Shown here piece by piece: positions 8,872-17,458 of a DNA stretch of 64,000 nucleotides. Position numbers and translations under genes: made by a program. The stretch spans positions 7,251 through 71,250 of the forward strand of contig CAJTMA010000007.1 in NCBI GenBank assembly GCA_910577205.1. Reading direction: 5' to 3'. The stretch comes from an uncultured Alphaproteobacteria bacterium. GTDB taxonomy: Bacteria > Pseudomonadota > Alphaproteobacteria > RF32 > CAG-239. Below the pieces are notes generated by a model, which was given only the letters and a program-made list of their open reading frames with translations, searched no databases and had not been told where the DNA came from. Numbering within the stretch: the first letter of the stretch is position 1; each line of letters opens with the position of its first letter.

Positions 8872-10026
8872 ATGGAACTTGCAAATTATGCTTTAACTCC
8901 TGAAAAAAGCAGGGGGCGTTTGTATGCGGATTTTACGAATGTCATCCGCTCTCCTTTTCAACGTGACAGGGACAGGCTGATCCATTCTTCGGCATTCCGT
9001 CGTTTGGACGGGAAAACCCAAGTGTTTGCCTACCACGAGGGCAAGAATTACCGCACACGGCTGACACATAGTATTGAAGTTGCCCAAATCACCAGAACGA
9101 TTTGCAAATCGCTTAACCTGAACGAAGAACTCGGCGAAGCTATCGCGCTGGCCCATGACCTCGGCCATTCGCCTTTCGGCCATGCAGGAGAGCGCGGTTT
9201 ACAAAATGCCATGTCGAAATTCGGCGGATTTGACCACAACATCCAATCTCTCAAAATCATGACCAAGCTTGAAAGGCATTATCCGGAATTTCCCGGACTG
9301 AACCTAACATGGGAAACACTGGAAGGCACGGTTAAACATAATGGCCCGATTAAAAAAGTCACTAATGACTATTTGAAAAACTTTAACAAACAATATGATT
9401 TGGATTTGAAAAATTATCCGTCTATGGAAGGGCAAGTCGGCGCAGCGGCAGATGATATCGCATATAACAACCATGATATTGATGATGGTTTCAACGCCGG
9501 ATTTTTCACCATAAGCCAACTGCGGGAGCTGCCGTTTATTAACCAGATTCTTACTGATTTTGAAAAAAGCAATCCCGGGAGCGATGACAAGCTGAAGATT
9601 TACGCCGTCACCCGCAATATGATTGCACGAATGATTTTTGATGTGATGCGCAACACCAAAAATAATTTGAAAAAATTTAATATCCAAAGCGATGCTGACG
9701 TACGGAAGCAAAAATCGCTGACAGTAGATTTCTCCGCGGAAATGAAAGATGAAATCAAGCAACTGCGCTCTTTCCTCAAAGAATATTTTTATACCCACAC
9801 CAGTGTTGCGCGAATGGATATGAAATCGCAGAAAATTATTGAAGAGCTGTTTAATGTTTTTATGAATGACTATAAATTATTGCCTATGGATTTGCGCGGC
9901 CGCCTTTCCTCCTGCCGCAAAGATGCCGAAGCAGCAGAAATCATTTGCGAGTATATTGCCTGCATGACTGATATGTCCGCCGTTGAAGAACACCGCAAAC
10001 TCTTTGACGTTCATACCAGATTTTGA
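8872..10026 (+). CDS. dgt: dGTP triphosphohydrolase-like HD protein
   Basis: A 384-residue HD-domain phosphohydrolase of the dGTPase family. The N-terminal SPFQRDRDRLIHSSAFRRL signature is followed by the metal-binding residues in LTHSIEVAQ and AHDLGHSPFGHAG, with a further conserved Asp in DDIAYNNHDIDDG. It hydrolyses dNTP to deoxynucleoside and triphosphate and so controls nucleotide pools. The ribosome site is AAAGGG and a TATAAT -10 box is visible at about 8831-8836. It starts a rightward group with the SPOR protein, M50 protease, nagZ and tatA. Confidence 0.92.
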   Translation: MELANYALTPEKSRGRLYADFTNVIRSPFQRDRDRLIHSSAFRRLDGKTQVFAYHEGKNYRTRLTHSIEVAQITRTICKSLNLNEELGEAIALAHDLGHSPFGHAGERGLQNAMSKFGGFDHNIQSLKIMTKLERHYPEFPGLNLTWETLEGTVKHNGPIKKVTNDYLKNFNKQYDLDLKNYPSMEGQVGAAADDIAYNNHDIDDGFNAGFFTISQLRELPFINQILTDFEKSNPGSDDKLKIYAVTRNMIARMIFDVMRNTKNNLKKFNIQSDADVRKQKSLTVDFSAEMKDEIKQLRSFLKEYFYTHTSVARMDMKSQKIIEELFNVFMNDYKLLPMDLRGRLSSCRKDAEAAEIICEYIACMTDMSAVEEHRKLFDVHTRF

Positions 10027-10102
10027 GAAAATGATTAAGGGCTTGTAAAGGATTTTTGTTTATAGTAGCAGAAAAAAGTATTGCATTAACAGGAGACAAC
10101 AT

Positions 10103-11050
10103 ATGTTTCAGGAATTTCCGGAAGACAATAAGGGCGATGATTTTTTGAATGAATTTCGCCAGAAAATTGCCGATCAATCCTCAGCTAATCTTGAAGAAAG
10201 ACGCAACGAATTGAAACGCTCAAAAAGCGTGTTTATCGGCGCTGTTTCCGGCGTGGCATTGGCCGGCGTTGTCGGCTGGTTTATTTTGGCGCCGCAATAT
10301 GCCGATAATGGCAATGTCGAAATTCCGGTTATCCGCAGACCGCAGACGGCCGTTAAAGTTCAGCCGAGCGAGCCCGGAGGAATGGAGATTCTGAATCAGG
10401 ACAAGAGTGTTTATGACATCATTGAAAAGAAAGACAATGAACCTGTCGTAGAAAATCTGCTGCCGCCGCCCGAACAGCCGAAGCTGCCGGAAATCATTGC
10501 CAGCGCGCCATTACCGATTGAACCTGCTGTGGTAAACACTGCAGACAACCAATTGCACAGCAATGATATTGCTCCTGAAAAAACGATTGGTTCTGCGCCG
10601 GTTCAAGCCGTCAGAGAAAACGTGCCGGCTGCCATTTCTCAACAGACTGGGGATGCTCCTGAAGCCAAAGTTGTCGGCTTAAAAGAAGTTGTTCAGCAGG
10701 AAAATGCCAAAGCGGCAAATAACGTTGTTACCGTTCCGGCAAAAGCTCCGGAAATCGTTCAGGCTGAACCTAAAAAAGCGGAAGCTCCGAAGAAAGCAGT
10801 CACCGGAATGTGGCAGATTCAGCTGATGTCTTCTCCGAATAAACAAGCTGTCGAGAAAGCATGGGTTTCTTTGACAAAGAAATATAAAATGCTGGCTAAC
10901 CAGCCTCATGAAATTGAAGCCGCGGACTTAGATTTTGACAAGACATTTTATCGTTTGAAAGCTGGCGCTTTCGCTGACCGCAGCGGTGCTGATGAATTAT
11001 GCAAAGACATCAAAGCTCTCGGCGGAACTTGTATCGTAAAGAAAAAATAA
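10103..11050 (+). CDS. SPOR-domain membrane-anchored protein
   Basis: A 315-residue single-pass protein: a charged cytoplasmic N-terminus, one transmembrane helix (about residues 46-68), a long Pro/Ala/Glu-rich periplasmic linker (about 75-230) and a C-terminal SPOR domain (about 235-313, from MWQIQLMSSPNKQAVEKAW to a final GGTCIVKKK). SPOR domains bind denuded peptidoglycan at division sites. A gene of this type between dgt and nagZ is a common alphaproteobacterial arrangement. Good AGGAGA ribosome site. Confidence 0.87.
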   Translation: MFQEFPEDNKGDDFLNEFRQKIADQSSANLEERRNELKRSKSVFIGAVSGVALAGVVGWFILAPQYADNGNVEIPVIRRPQTAVKVQPSEPGGMEILNQDKSVYDIIEKKDNEPVVENLLPPPEQPKLPEIIASAPLPIEPAVVNTADNQLHSNDIAPEKTIGSAPVQAVRENVPAAISQQTGDAPEAKVVGLKEVVQQENAKAANNVVTVPAKAPEIVQAEPKKAEAPKKAVTGMWQIQLMSSPNKQAVEKAWVSLTKKYKMLANQPHEIEAADLDFDKTFYRLKAGAFADRSGADELCKDIKALGGTCIVKKK

Positions 11051-11051
11051 G

Positions 11052-11708
11052 ATGTGGAACGACCTGGTTTTTAAATTCATTCCCCTGATGGCAGCGATAA
11101 TTCTGCATGAAGTTGCCCATGGTTATGCGGCATTATGGATGGGGGATGACACGGCTCAGAAACAAGGGCGTTTGTCATTTAACCCGCTTAAGCATATTGA
11201 CCCGTTCGGAACAATCTTGCTGCCATTAATGTTATGGATAGCCCATGCCGGAATTATTCTCGGCTGGGCTAAGCCTGTTCCTGTCGATTTCAGCAATCTG
11301 AAACATCCCCGCAAAGGGATGTTTTGGGTGTCTGCCGCAGGGATTATCATGAACATCTGGCTGGCAATCATTTCAGCCTTGCTTATGCTGTTGATTCCAT
11401 TTGTTCACAGCCCGTATATGCAAATGGTTTTGAATTTATTCTTCCTGAACATGATTGTTTATAACATTGTCATCGCCTTATTTAACGCTTTGCCCATTCC
11501 GCCGCTGGACGGTTCTAAGATTTTCTTTGGCTGGATTAACAAACCTTGGGCGGTCAAATATATCAATTCAGGTAAAACCGGACTGGCAATCATTGTTTTT
11601 CTGGTTTTCATTCTGCCGGAAATCGGACGGGCATTTGGCTGGAACTGGAATCTATTCCGCCATTATATTATTGGCTCTACCCGTTTTTTAACTTCCCTTT
11701 TGGTATAG
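11052..11708 (+). CDS. Site-2 protease family (M50) membrane metalloprotease
   Basis: A 218-residue polytopic membrane protein with the zinc-binding HExxH (H19, E20, H23 in ILHEVAHGYA) in its first helix and the second ligand motif NALPIPPLDG at about residues 148-157. It matches the compact rhomboid-sized S2P subgroup without a PDZ domain. It would cleave transmembrane segments within the membrane; the substrate is unknown. It starts one base after the SPOR stop, so both are probably translated together. Confidence 0.87.
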   Translation: MWNDLVFKFIPLMAAIILHEVAHGYAALWMGDDTAQKQGRLSFNPLKHIDPFGTILLPLMLWIAHAGIILGWAKPVPVDFSNLKHPRKGMFWVSAAGIIMNIWLAIISALLMLLIPFVHSPYMQMVLNLFFLNMIVYNIVIALFNALPIPPLDGSKIFFGWINKPWAVKYINSGKTGLAIIVFLVFILPEIGRAFGWNWNLFRHYIIGSTRFLTSLLV

Positions 11709-11717
11709 GATGCAGAT

Positions 11718-12788
11718 ATGGAACAGCCGATTTTAGCAGCAATGCTTTCTCTTTCATCCACACGTCTGGGGGATGATGAAAAGCGGCTTTTAGCAAAATA
11801 CAATCCTCTGGGCATCAGTTTATTCGGAAGAAATATTGAAAATCTGCCGCAAGTTAAGGCTCTGGTTAAAGAGATAAAGGAAACCATCGGCAGAGATGAC
11901 ATCCTCATTGCCGTTGATCAAGAAGGCGGGCGAGTTTGCAGGCTGCAGGGCGATGGTTTTTATCCGCTGGCCTCAATGCAGCAATTAGGCAAAATTGCCG
12001 CAGAAAAGTCAATGGAACTTGCCACAGTAACGGCAGCGCAGCACGTTGCCTTAACTTGCTGTGATTTGAAAAAATCCGGAATTAATTTTAATTATGCTCC
12101 GGTATTGGACAAGGCTTATCCCGATACAACTCCTGCCCTGCGCAGCCGCTGTCTGGGCGAAGATGAAAAACTGATTGCAAAGCTTGGCAGAGCTATGCTG
12201 CAGGAATATGCCGTTAACCACATTTGCCCTTGCATCAAACATCTGCCCGGCCATGGGCGGGCTGTCGTTGACCCGCATTTGCATTTGCCGGTTATTCATG
12301 CGTCGCTGAAAGAATTAGAAAAAGATTTTTATCCTTTCCAACAGTTAAGCGATGCGCCGGCAGGTATGACGGCTCACGTTGTTATTGAAGCCGTAGACAA
12401 TTTGCCGGCAACGCAATCGCCAAAAGTTATTAATGAAATTATTCGCGGCGCAATCGGATTTGACGGGTTGTTGATTTCTGATGCAATTGACATGAAGGCA
12501 CTGACAGGAACAAGCGCAGAAAAAGCCGCCGCTTCACTGGCTGCCGGCTGTGATGCCGTTTGCTACTGCTCGGGAAATATTAGTGAGATGGAAAGCGTTT
12601 GCCGAGCTTGCACAAATTTAGCGGATAAATCATTAATTCGGTTTGCCAAAGTGAAAAATATCATACAAAGTGAAGTTAACATAAATGCGTTAGCTGATGA
12701 GTATTACCGGACTGTCGGCACGATTGAAACTTATGACAGCCAGTATGATGCCACAGAAGTATTACACCAAATGCAACAAAAAAATTAA
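11718..12788 (+). CDS. nagZ: Beta-N-acetylhexosaminidase NagZ (GH3)
   Basis: A 356-residue family 3 glycoside hydrolase, the normal size for NagZ. Motifs seen: VDQEGGRVCRL, the flexible-loop KHLPGHGRAVVDPHLHLP with its catalytic His, and DGLLISDAIDMKAL with the nucleophile Asp. In peptidoglycan recycling the cytoplasmic enzyme removes GlcNAc from 1,6-anhydroMurNAc peptides. No signal peptide, as expected. It is followed 14 bases later by tatA. Confidence 0.92.
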   Translation: MEQPILAAMLSLSSTRLGDDEKRLLAKYNPLGISLFGRNIENLPQVKALVKEIKETIGRDDILIAVDQEGGRVCRLQGDGFYPLASMQQLGKIAAEKSMELATVTAAQHVALTCCDLKKSGINFNYAPVLDKAYPDTTPALRSRCLGEDEKLIAKLGRAMLQEYAVNHICPCIKHLPGHGRAVVDPHLHLPVIHASLKELEKDFYPFQQLSDAPAGMTAHVVIEAVDNLPATQSPKVINEIIRGAIGFDGLLISDAIDMKALTGTSAEKAAASLAAGCDAVCYCSGNISEMESVCRACTNLADKSLIRFAKVKNIIQSEVNINALADEYYRTVGTIETYDSQYDATEVLHQMQQKN

Positions 12789-12802
12789 ATAAGGAGAAAG
12801 AG

Positions 12803-13039
12803 ATGTTTTCAGGTTTTTGGGGCTGGTTTTTAGTTGTTGTTATTGTTGCCGTCATCTTTGGGGCGGGCAAGCTTCCTGACTTGCAAAAAGAAGCAGAAGA
12901 AAAACTAAAATTAGGTTTGGCCGCTTTGGAAAAAGGCAAAGAAGAATTAAATAAAAAACTTGCCGAGAAAGCTCAAAAAGCCAAAAATAATTCTAAAAAT
13001 GACTCCCCTAAGAATGATAAAACGACTGATGGCGAATAA
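12803..13039 (+). CDS. tatA: Twin-arginine translocase subunit TatA
   Basis: A 78-residue protein with an N-terminal membrane helix (about residues 3-20), the FGxGKLPDL hinge (FGAGKLPDL) and an amphipathic charged helix rich in Lys and Glu. This is the TatA/E layout of the pore-forming component that exports folded proteins. TatB and TatC are not in this window. A strong AAGGAGAAAGAG ribosome site precedes the ATG and a terminator follows. Confidence 0.93.
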   Translation: MFSGFWGWFLVVVIVAVIFGAGKLPDLQKEAEEKLKLGLAALEKGKEELNKKLAEKAQKAKNNSKNDSPKNDKTTDGE

Positions 13040-13060
13040 GAAATCCGCATTAAAAAATTC

Positions 13061-13092
13061 AAGCTGTAACTTAATTGGTTACAGCTTTTTTT
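13061..13092 (+). terminator. Rho-independent terminator after tatA
   Basis: A perfect 10-bp stem (AAGCTGTAAC and its complement), 7-base loop and T run. It closes the dgt-tatA group. Confidence 0.88.
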
Positions 13093-13177
13093 TATTATCT
13101 GCCACAAAAAACAAAAAAAGATGGATTTTCAACTATATTTATGCTAGCATAACAGTATAAACCATTGGAGAAGAGCA

Positions 13178-13615
13178 ATGAGTGTATCGGCAACCAGTAA
13201 AGTGTCCAGCTCTTCCTCCCCGCTGAAACGCACAGAACGTCGTTATGGCACAGGGGCTGAAGGGAATCCTTTTGTGGAAAACATTGACACCACAAATAAT
13301 GTTTTGGTTCGGGATGAATCCGGCGAAGACAGACAACAAAAATCAGCTTATGACAATCAGGAAAAAGAAACCAAACGGGACAGCATTTCCGCTTCTCCGG
13401 CTTTTGTGTCTTCTGCGGCTATAGAAGCTCTCAGCGCCAGCGGCGTTTATGAAATTTCTGACGAAGCAGTTGATTCTGCCCACCATAAAGTCAATGTATA
13501 TGATAACAACAAAGCAATTATCGGGGATGACAACGATAATGCCGCAGATAACCCCTATCTAAAACACTTATACGAAAAAAACAAAATTTTAGAAGAAGTC
13601 GACGAGTTTGTTTGA
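13178..13615 (+). CDS. Acidic, low-complexity hypothetical protein
   Basis: A 145-residue soluble protein, rich in Ser, Asp, Asn and Glu, largely predicted disordered, with no signal peptide and no recognisable domain. The C-terminal part (PYLKHLYEKNKILEEVDEFV) looks helical. A good GGAG ribosome site (GGAGAAGAGC) supports the start. It sits alone between tatA and the cysteine-rich secreted protein. Probably lineage-specific; function unknown. Confidence 0.6.
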   Translation: MSVSATSKVSSSSSPLKRTERRYGTGAEGNPFVENIDTTNNVLVRDESGEDRQQKSAYDNQEKETKRDSISASPAFVSSAAIEALSASGVYEISDEAVDSAHHKVNVYDNNKAIIGDDNDNAADNPYLKHLYEKNKILEEVDEFV

Positions 13616-13674
13616 ATGTTTTGCACTAGACGTCATTGCCCTAAAACCAGCGCAAAGCTCATTTAAAATACAGC

Positions 13675-14660
13675 TTTTATCACCTAATTATCTATCTCCT
13701 TTAGACCAACAAAAAATCGCCCCTCATTAATGATTGACAGATTACTTTCGATGTGCTATTCTACATTCAGGCTTTGATTCAGTTATATTTGTGAGGTGTA
13801 TTATGAAAATAATCAGCAAATCTTTGTTATGGTCTTCGGCATTCTCCTTAGTTCTGCCGCAGACTGCTTTCGCTTCCTTATCTTCGGCGTATGCCTCCCT
13901 CGTAGACACAAGCCAAAACCAAGCCTTTGAATCAAGGCCTGCACAATTTCTTAAATTAGCGGCGGTGCATTTTATCACCAATGACGGCGGTTTGAACTTT
14001 GGCGGAAGCAATCCCGGCGGACAAGAGTTTAATCCCGGTGACTTATGCAAATCACGGGGCTATTTGCATAAAGGCTGTCCTGCCGGATATATTCCCGGTG
14101 AAGCCTGTACCGAAGACAGCTCCTTTGTTAAAGAATGCATTGACCCGGACACCTGGTGTCGCGGCAATGGATATAATGTAACGTCTTGTACCTTGCCTAA
14201 ATATTTGTCCGGCAAATGTCCGCACAGCTCAACCTTATATAAATCCTGTGAAACAGATAATGCCCGGGCTTGCCGAGATGCCGGATATGCCTCCAGTTGT
14301 GAGGTCGGCAAAATCGGGGACAGAGCTTGCCCTTATGACAGTAAATACAAGACTTGCGTGTGTAATCCCTGCGCGGGGTTTGCCTATACCTCAGCACAAG
14401 CTTCGGCGCAGGGTTACGTCCCGGGTGAAGTCTGTAACTCCTGCGGCACAATGAAATACAAACGCAGCGAAGCGCCTTGCGATGGCTTCAAGACTTGCGA
14501 CTGCGGCGGGGCGACCGGCGCTAAAACTTGCTGGAGCGGCACGGTCAAAAAGTTTGACACCTGCAAGGAGTGCTGCGACACGTCGAAATATAAATATGAT
14601 TCTTCAAACTGCACCGGAGGCAATCAGCTGGCAGGTAATTCCTGCGGCGGGAAATATGAC
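13675..14660 (+). repeat. 986-bp inverted repeat, left copy
   Basis: This segment matches the reverse complement of 52221-53206 over the same length (986 bp), with no length change and roughly 96% identity in the part compared by eye. It covers the promoter region and the first ~286 codons of the cysteine-rich protein gene. The two copies are about 37.6 kb apart in opposite orientation. Confidence 0.9.
13734..13762 (+). promoter_or_regulatory. Sigma-70 promoter of the cysteine-rich gene, with palindrome
   Basis: TTGACA at 13734-13739, a 17-base spacer and TATTCT at 13757-13762. The palindrome TCATTAATGA (13724-13733) touches the -35 box and looks like an operator. The same block is present before the second copy. 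Confidence 0.8.
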
Positions 14661-15278
14661 ACCTGTAAAGCTCCGTTACAGTATTTGTATTCCGATAAGA
14701 CATTAAGCTCGGAAGTTATTCCCAGTAAAAGCATTATTGGTATTGCCGTTGATCCCGAAAACAGGCTGGCGGTCGCCATTGATTACATCAAAGGCAAAGA
14801 ATGGGGCGGTTACAAAACAGATATTCCAACTTTGGAAAATACGCCCAAAGCCGGGGCTGGTGTTTATGTCAGAGAAGAACGGAAAACTTATGGTATCAGA
14901 GATGGTAAGGCCAATACCGCTAAAATACTAGCTTACGGACGAACCAGCGGTACACCATATCCTATGGCTGAGGCTGCGAATAATTATCAGCCCAGCGCTT
15001 GTTCTGCAAGCAGCTGGTGCGGCAAGGGGAATTGGTATTTACCGTCAAACTGGCAGGTATTCCCTTATTTTGACAACCGAGAAACCATTCTTAATATGTT
15101 GGAAGCAATTGGTAAGTTACCGAATGACTGGTGGTATACAAAAGATGATTTTTATATTCAAACCTCTAATGAAATTAACGCCAGTGAAGCCGGATTTATT
15201 TACATCAATATCGGGCTAATGGCCCATGGCGCTAAAAACAATGACCAAGCGCTAGGATTAATATATATAACTTATTAA
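13803..15278 (+). CDS. Secreted cysteine-rich repeat protein, copy 1
   Basis: A 491-residue exported protein. The start is set at ATG 13803: a GTGAGGTG ribosome site precedes it, and the longer frame would begin inside the promoter. Signal peptide at about residues 1-25 (…TAFA-S). Residues about 75-290 hold roughly six or seven imperfect cysteine-rich repeats (pattern C-x3-GY…C…G-x2-C, about 35-40 residues each, for example GEACTEDSSFVKEC). The C-terminal ~190 residues form a separate domain ending in NTAKILAYG…WCGKGNWYLPSNWQVF, which recalls the Lcl/DUF1566 C-type-lectin-like modules. A near-identical N-terminal half is found at 51528-53078. Probably a surface or extracellular binding protein; ligand unknown. 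Confidence 0.8.
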   Translation: MKIISKSLLWSSAFSLVLPQTAFASLSSAYASLVDTSQNQAFESRPAQFLKLAAVHFITNDGGLNFGGSNPGGQEFNPGDLCKSRGYLHKGCPAGYIPGEACTEDSSFVKECIDPDTWCRGNGYNVTSCTLPKYLSGKCPHSSTLYKSCETDNARACRDAGYASSCEVGKIGDRACPYDSKYKTCVCNPCAGFAYTSAQASAQGYVPGEVCNSCGTMKYKRSEAPCDGFKTCDCGGATGAKTCWSGTVKKFDTCKECCDTSKYKYDSSNCTGGNQLAGNSCGGKYDTCKAPLQYLYSDKTLSSEVIPSKSIIGIAVDPENRLAVAIDYIKGKEWGGYKTDIPTLENTPKAGAGVYVREERKTYGIRDGKANTAKILAYGRTSGTPYPMAEAANNYQPSACSASSWCGKGNWYLPSNWQVFPYFDNRETILNMLEAIGKLPNDWWYTKDDFYIQTSNEINASEAGFIYINIGLMAHGAKNNDQALGLIYITY

Positions 15279-15288
15279 TTGCCATATT

Positions 15289-15316
15289 AAAACTCCGGGA
15301 AAATTCCCGGAGTTTT
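15289..15316. terminator. Bidirectional terminator
   Basis: A perfect stem AACTCCGGGAA with its complement and a two-base loop, flanked by A and T. It separates the cysteine-rich gene from the convergent MocA-like gene. Confidence 0.85.
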
Positions 15317-15321
15317 GTTTT

Positions 15322-16947
15322 TTATTTGCCCAATCGTTCCAAGTCATAAGGATAGTTGACATCAAGCAAAATATTCTCATCACCTTTCACTAGTTTTGTA
15401 TAATCTGAATGCTCCATAAACACCGGACGCAAATCAGCATTTTCCGGAACTAAATCCGCCACATCATAAAGTGATTTGCTCCAAATAGCCGGGTTGGATT
15501 TAATCCCTTTGACAGCTGCGGTTACCAGCTGTTTTTCTGCTTTTTTATCAAAAGTCTTAATCATTTTATTGATAAGTTCCGGCGTTATGTTCGGCATATC
15601 TGCCGGCAACAGCAAGACACCATCGCAAAAACCCGGCACGGATTTGACACCCAATGCAATGCTGGTACGAAGCCCCGAACGATAACCTGAATTATAAATA
15701 ATGTTGACATCGACATCTTCCAAAGCTTCTTCTAATTCTGCGGCATGGTCGCCGGTAATAACAAAGACAGGACTGGCCTGAGAACGTACCGCGGCTCTGA
15801 CTGCCCGCAGAAACAAAGGCTCTCCCTCAACATCATACAAGAGTTTATTGCGTCCGGTCCGGCGTCCCACTCCGGCAGCCAAAATCACCGCTGCAATATT
15901 AGCACTCCCCGGTTTGGTTTTAGTATTGGCACGGATTAAATCCGCATCAGCGTCACCGTTGAATTTCTGTCCCGGATTAAGCCGGATATTCTGCGGATGT
16001 TTAAAATCCGCCGGGCTGATTTTCTCATTTACCAATGCCAGTTTGATATAATGATCGGCCAATGCGCTGTCTGTACTGTCATAATTAAATGGCAGCATAA
16101 TGATTTTTTTATCGCGTTTACTGGCAATCAACAAATCTGACGCTCCGGTTTGGGGAATGGCATAAGCCGCAACTTCATCCGCCACACTGCGGACTGCCGT
16201 TGCAACAGTATCGTCCTGACAGCTGTTTCTTCGACCCGAAATGATAAAAACAACTTGGGCATCACTTTTTAAAGCCGCTTCCAAAGCATCGGCAATTTTT
16301 TCAACTTCATGTGGCGCTTGATACTCTGCCCCAAAGCCGAGTTCCAGCAGTTGAAACTGTTTTACCAATTTGGTGACAACTGCTGTCAAATGCACTGTTT
16401 CGGCGTTATCATTATAAAATTTGGTATAAAGCAGCGCTGCTTTTTGTTGTTGAGGCTGCATGACGCTTAACAGCGGCGTATTACCTGACAGGCTGAAGAT
16501 AATATTATCTGTCTGTTCCACTGAAATAACCGGAATAGTCAACTCCAGTTGCGCAATTATATCACCTTTTTTTACCGACGTATAAGGCGGTAACGTATTC
16601 AGGATAACCTCCGGCGCAAGACGATTAAATTTGGCTATCCGGTCATCCGCGGCAACAAATATGCCGTCGCTGTCAGCAACAATTGAACTTATACCGCTGT
16701 TTTCTGTCGCAAAGGCCGTATTTGCGCCGCAGAGTTTACCGCTGATAATACCCAAGGCCGTCACATTATCCAAATCATTTTCGTCCATCTCCGCGCCGAA
16801 AATACGTTTAATCCCCGAAAGTTTGAGCTGGAGAATATCTTCATCGTCAAGTTCATGGCCTTTGGGTAACACCATTCCGTCAAGACGCACCGGCTCAGAC
16901 AAACGGATGCCTTTCGCCTGATTGACATTATATTCTTGATATTTCAT
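15322..16947 (-). CDS. Molybdopterin-binding / MocA-like nucleotidyltransferase fusion
   Basis: A 541-residue two-domain protein. About residues 1-330 contain a MoeA/MogA-type molybdopterin-binding region (the VFIISGRRNSCQDD stretch fits the MoCF fold). About residues 345-541 form a MobA/MocA-type NTP-transferase with AAVILAAGVGRRTGRNKLL and LLLPADMPNITPELI. This architecture is known in alphaproteobacteria; the C-terminal domain resembles molybdenum cofactor cytidylyltransferases that mature xanthine-dehydrogenase-type enzymes. The start was moved to ATG 16945-16947 because AAAGG lies at the right spacing; an ATG 18 bases upstream is the alternative. No molybdoenzyme is in the window. Confidence 0.82.
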   Translation of the reverse strand: MKYQEYNVNQAKGIRLSEPVRLDGMVLPKGHELDDEDILQLKLSGIKRIFGAEMDENDLDNVTALGIISGKLCGANTAFATENSGISSIVADSDGIFVAADDRIAKFNRLAPEVILNTLPPYTSVKKGDIIAQLELTIPVISVEQTDNIIFSLSGNTPLLSVMQPQQQKAALLYTKFYNDNAETVHLTAVVTKLVKQFQLLELGFGAEYQAPHEVEKIADALEAALKSDAQVVFIISGRRNSCQDDTVATAVRSVADEVAAYAIPQTGASDLLIASKRDKKIIMLPFNYDSTDSALADHYIKLALVNEKISPADFKHPQNIRLNPGQKFNGDADADLIRANTKTKPGSANIAAVILAAGVGRRTGRNKLLYDVEGEPLFLRAVRAAVRSQASPVFVITGDHAAELEEALEDVDVNIIYNSGYRSGLRTSIALGVKSVPGFCDGVLLLPADMPNITPELINKMIKTFDKKAEKQLVTAAVKGIKSNPAIWSKSLYDVADLVPENADLRPVFMEHSDYTKLVKGDENILLDVNYPYDLERLGK

Positions 16948-16999
16948 GTTCTGCCTTTGCTGCATTTATCCTGCTTTTATATAACATAACCACAGAATG

Positions 17000-17030
17000 A
17001 AAAAAAGGAAAGTTCAAAATGAACTTTCCT
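17000..17030 (-). terminator. Terminator of the two-gene secreted unit
   Basis: A 10-bp perfect stem (AGGAAAGTTC and complement) with a 5-base loop, then T on the minus strand. It lies just beyond the stop of the 17037-17438 gene. Confidence 0.85.
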
Positions 17031-17036
17031 CTCAAT

Positions 17037-17438
17037 TCAGGGTTTGAGCGTAAAGGCCTCCTTTACCGAACCGTTAAAGGTTACCGAAACACCTACGCCT
17101 TCCCGAGCACCCAATACAGTTACCACAATCGTATGAGTGACAAAACGTCCGGGGATAAACTCATCCGCAACATAGGTTTTCTCAAAGCGGTAAGTTTTAG
17201 GCGTATCCCGCGGAATATACTGATCTGCTACCCACGCACTGTTTTTATAACGGTAAACTTGCAAATATGTCTCATGGGATTCTATTCGCAAATTTCCCCA
17301 CTGCAGCGCTACAATTTTATTGCTGTTGTACTTTTCAGTGGTTACCGTGGTTTGTTTAGACGTGGTATAAATCTGTTGGGCGAGCATACAAGATGCTCCG
17401 GCGATGATTAACATCATCGTAACTAAAAACTTTTTCAT
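17037..17438 (-). CDS. Small secreted protein of Bacteroidetes type
   Basis: A 133-residue exported protein with a signal peptide ending MLAQ-Q, then a predicted beta-rich region. I do not recognise the family. The signal peptide ending in AQ after a long Leu/Ile/Met core, and the AT-rich leader with no Shine-Dalgarno before the ATG, are typical of Bacteroidetes genes and unlike the neighbouring genes here. It follows the 17459-17926 gene by 20 bases and shares its terminator. Confidence 0.65.
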   Translation of the reverse strand: MKKFLVTMMLIIAGASCMLAQQIYTTSKQTTVTTEKYNSNKIVALQWGNLRIESHETYLQVYRYKNSAWVADQYIPRDTPKTYRFEKTYVADEFIPGRFVTHTIVVTVLGAREGVGVSVTFNGSVKEAFTLKP

Positions 17439-17458
17439 AATAATAAAAATTTAAATGG

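Noticed and set aside
14060..14311. Antisense frames over the cysteine-rich genes
   Set aside because: They recur in both copies only because the sense sequence is duplicated; no start signals.
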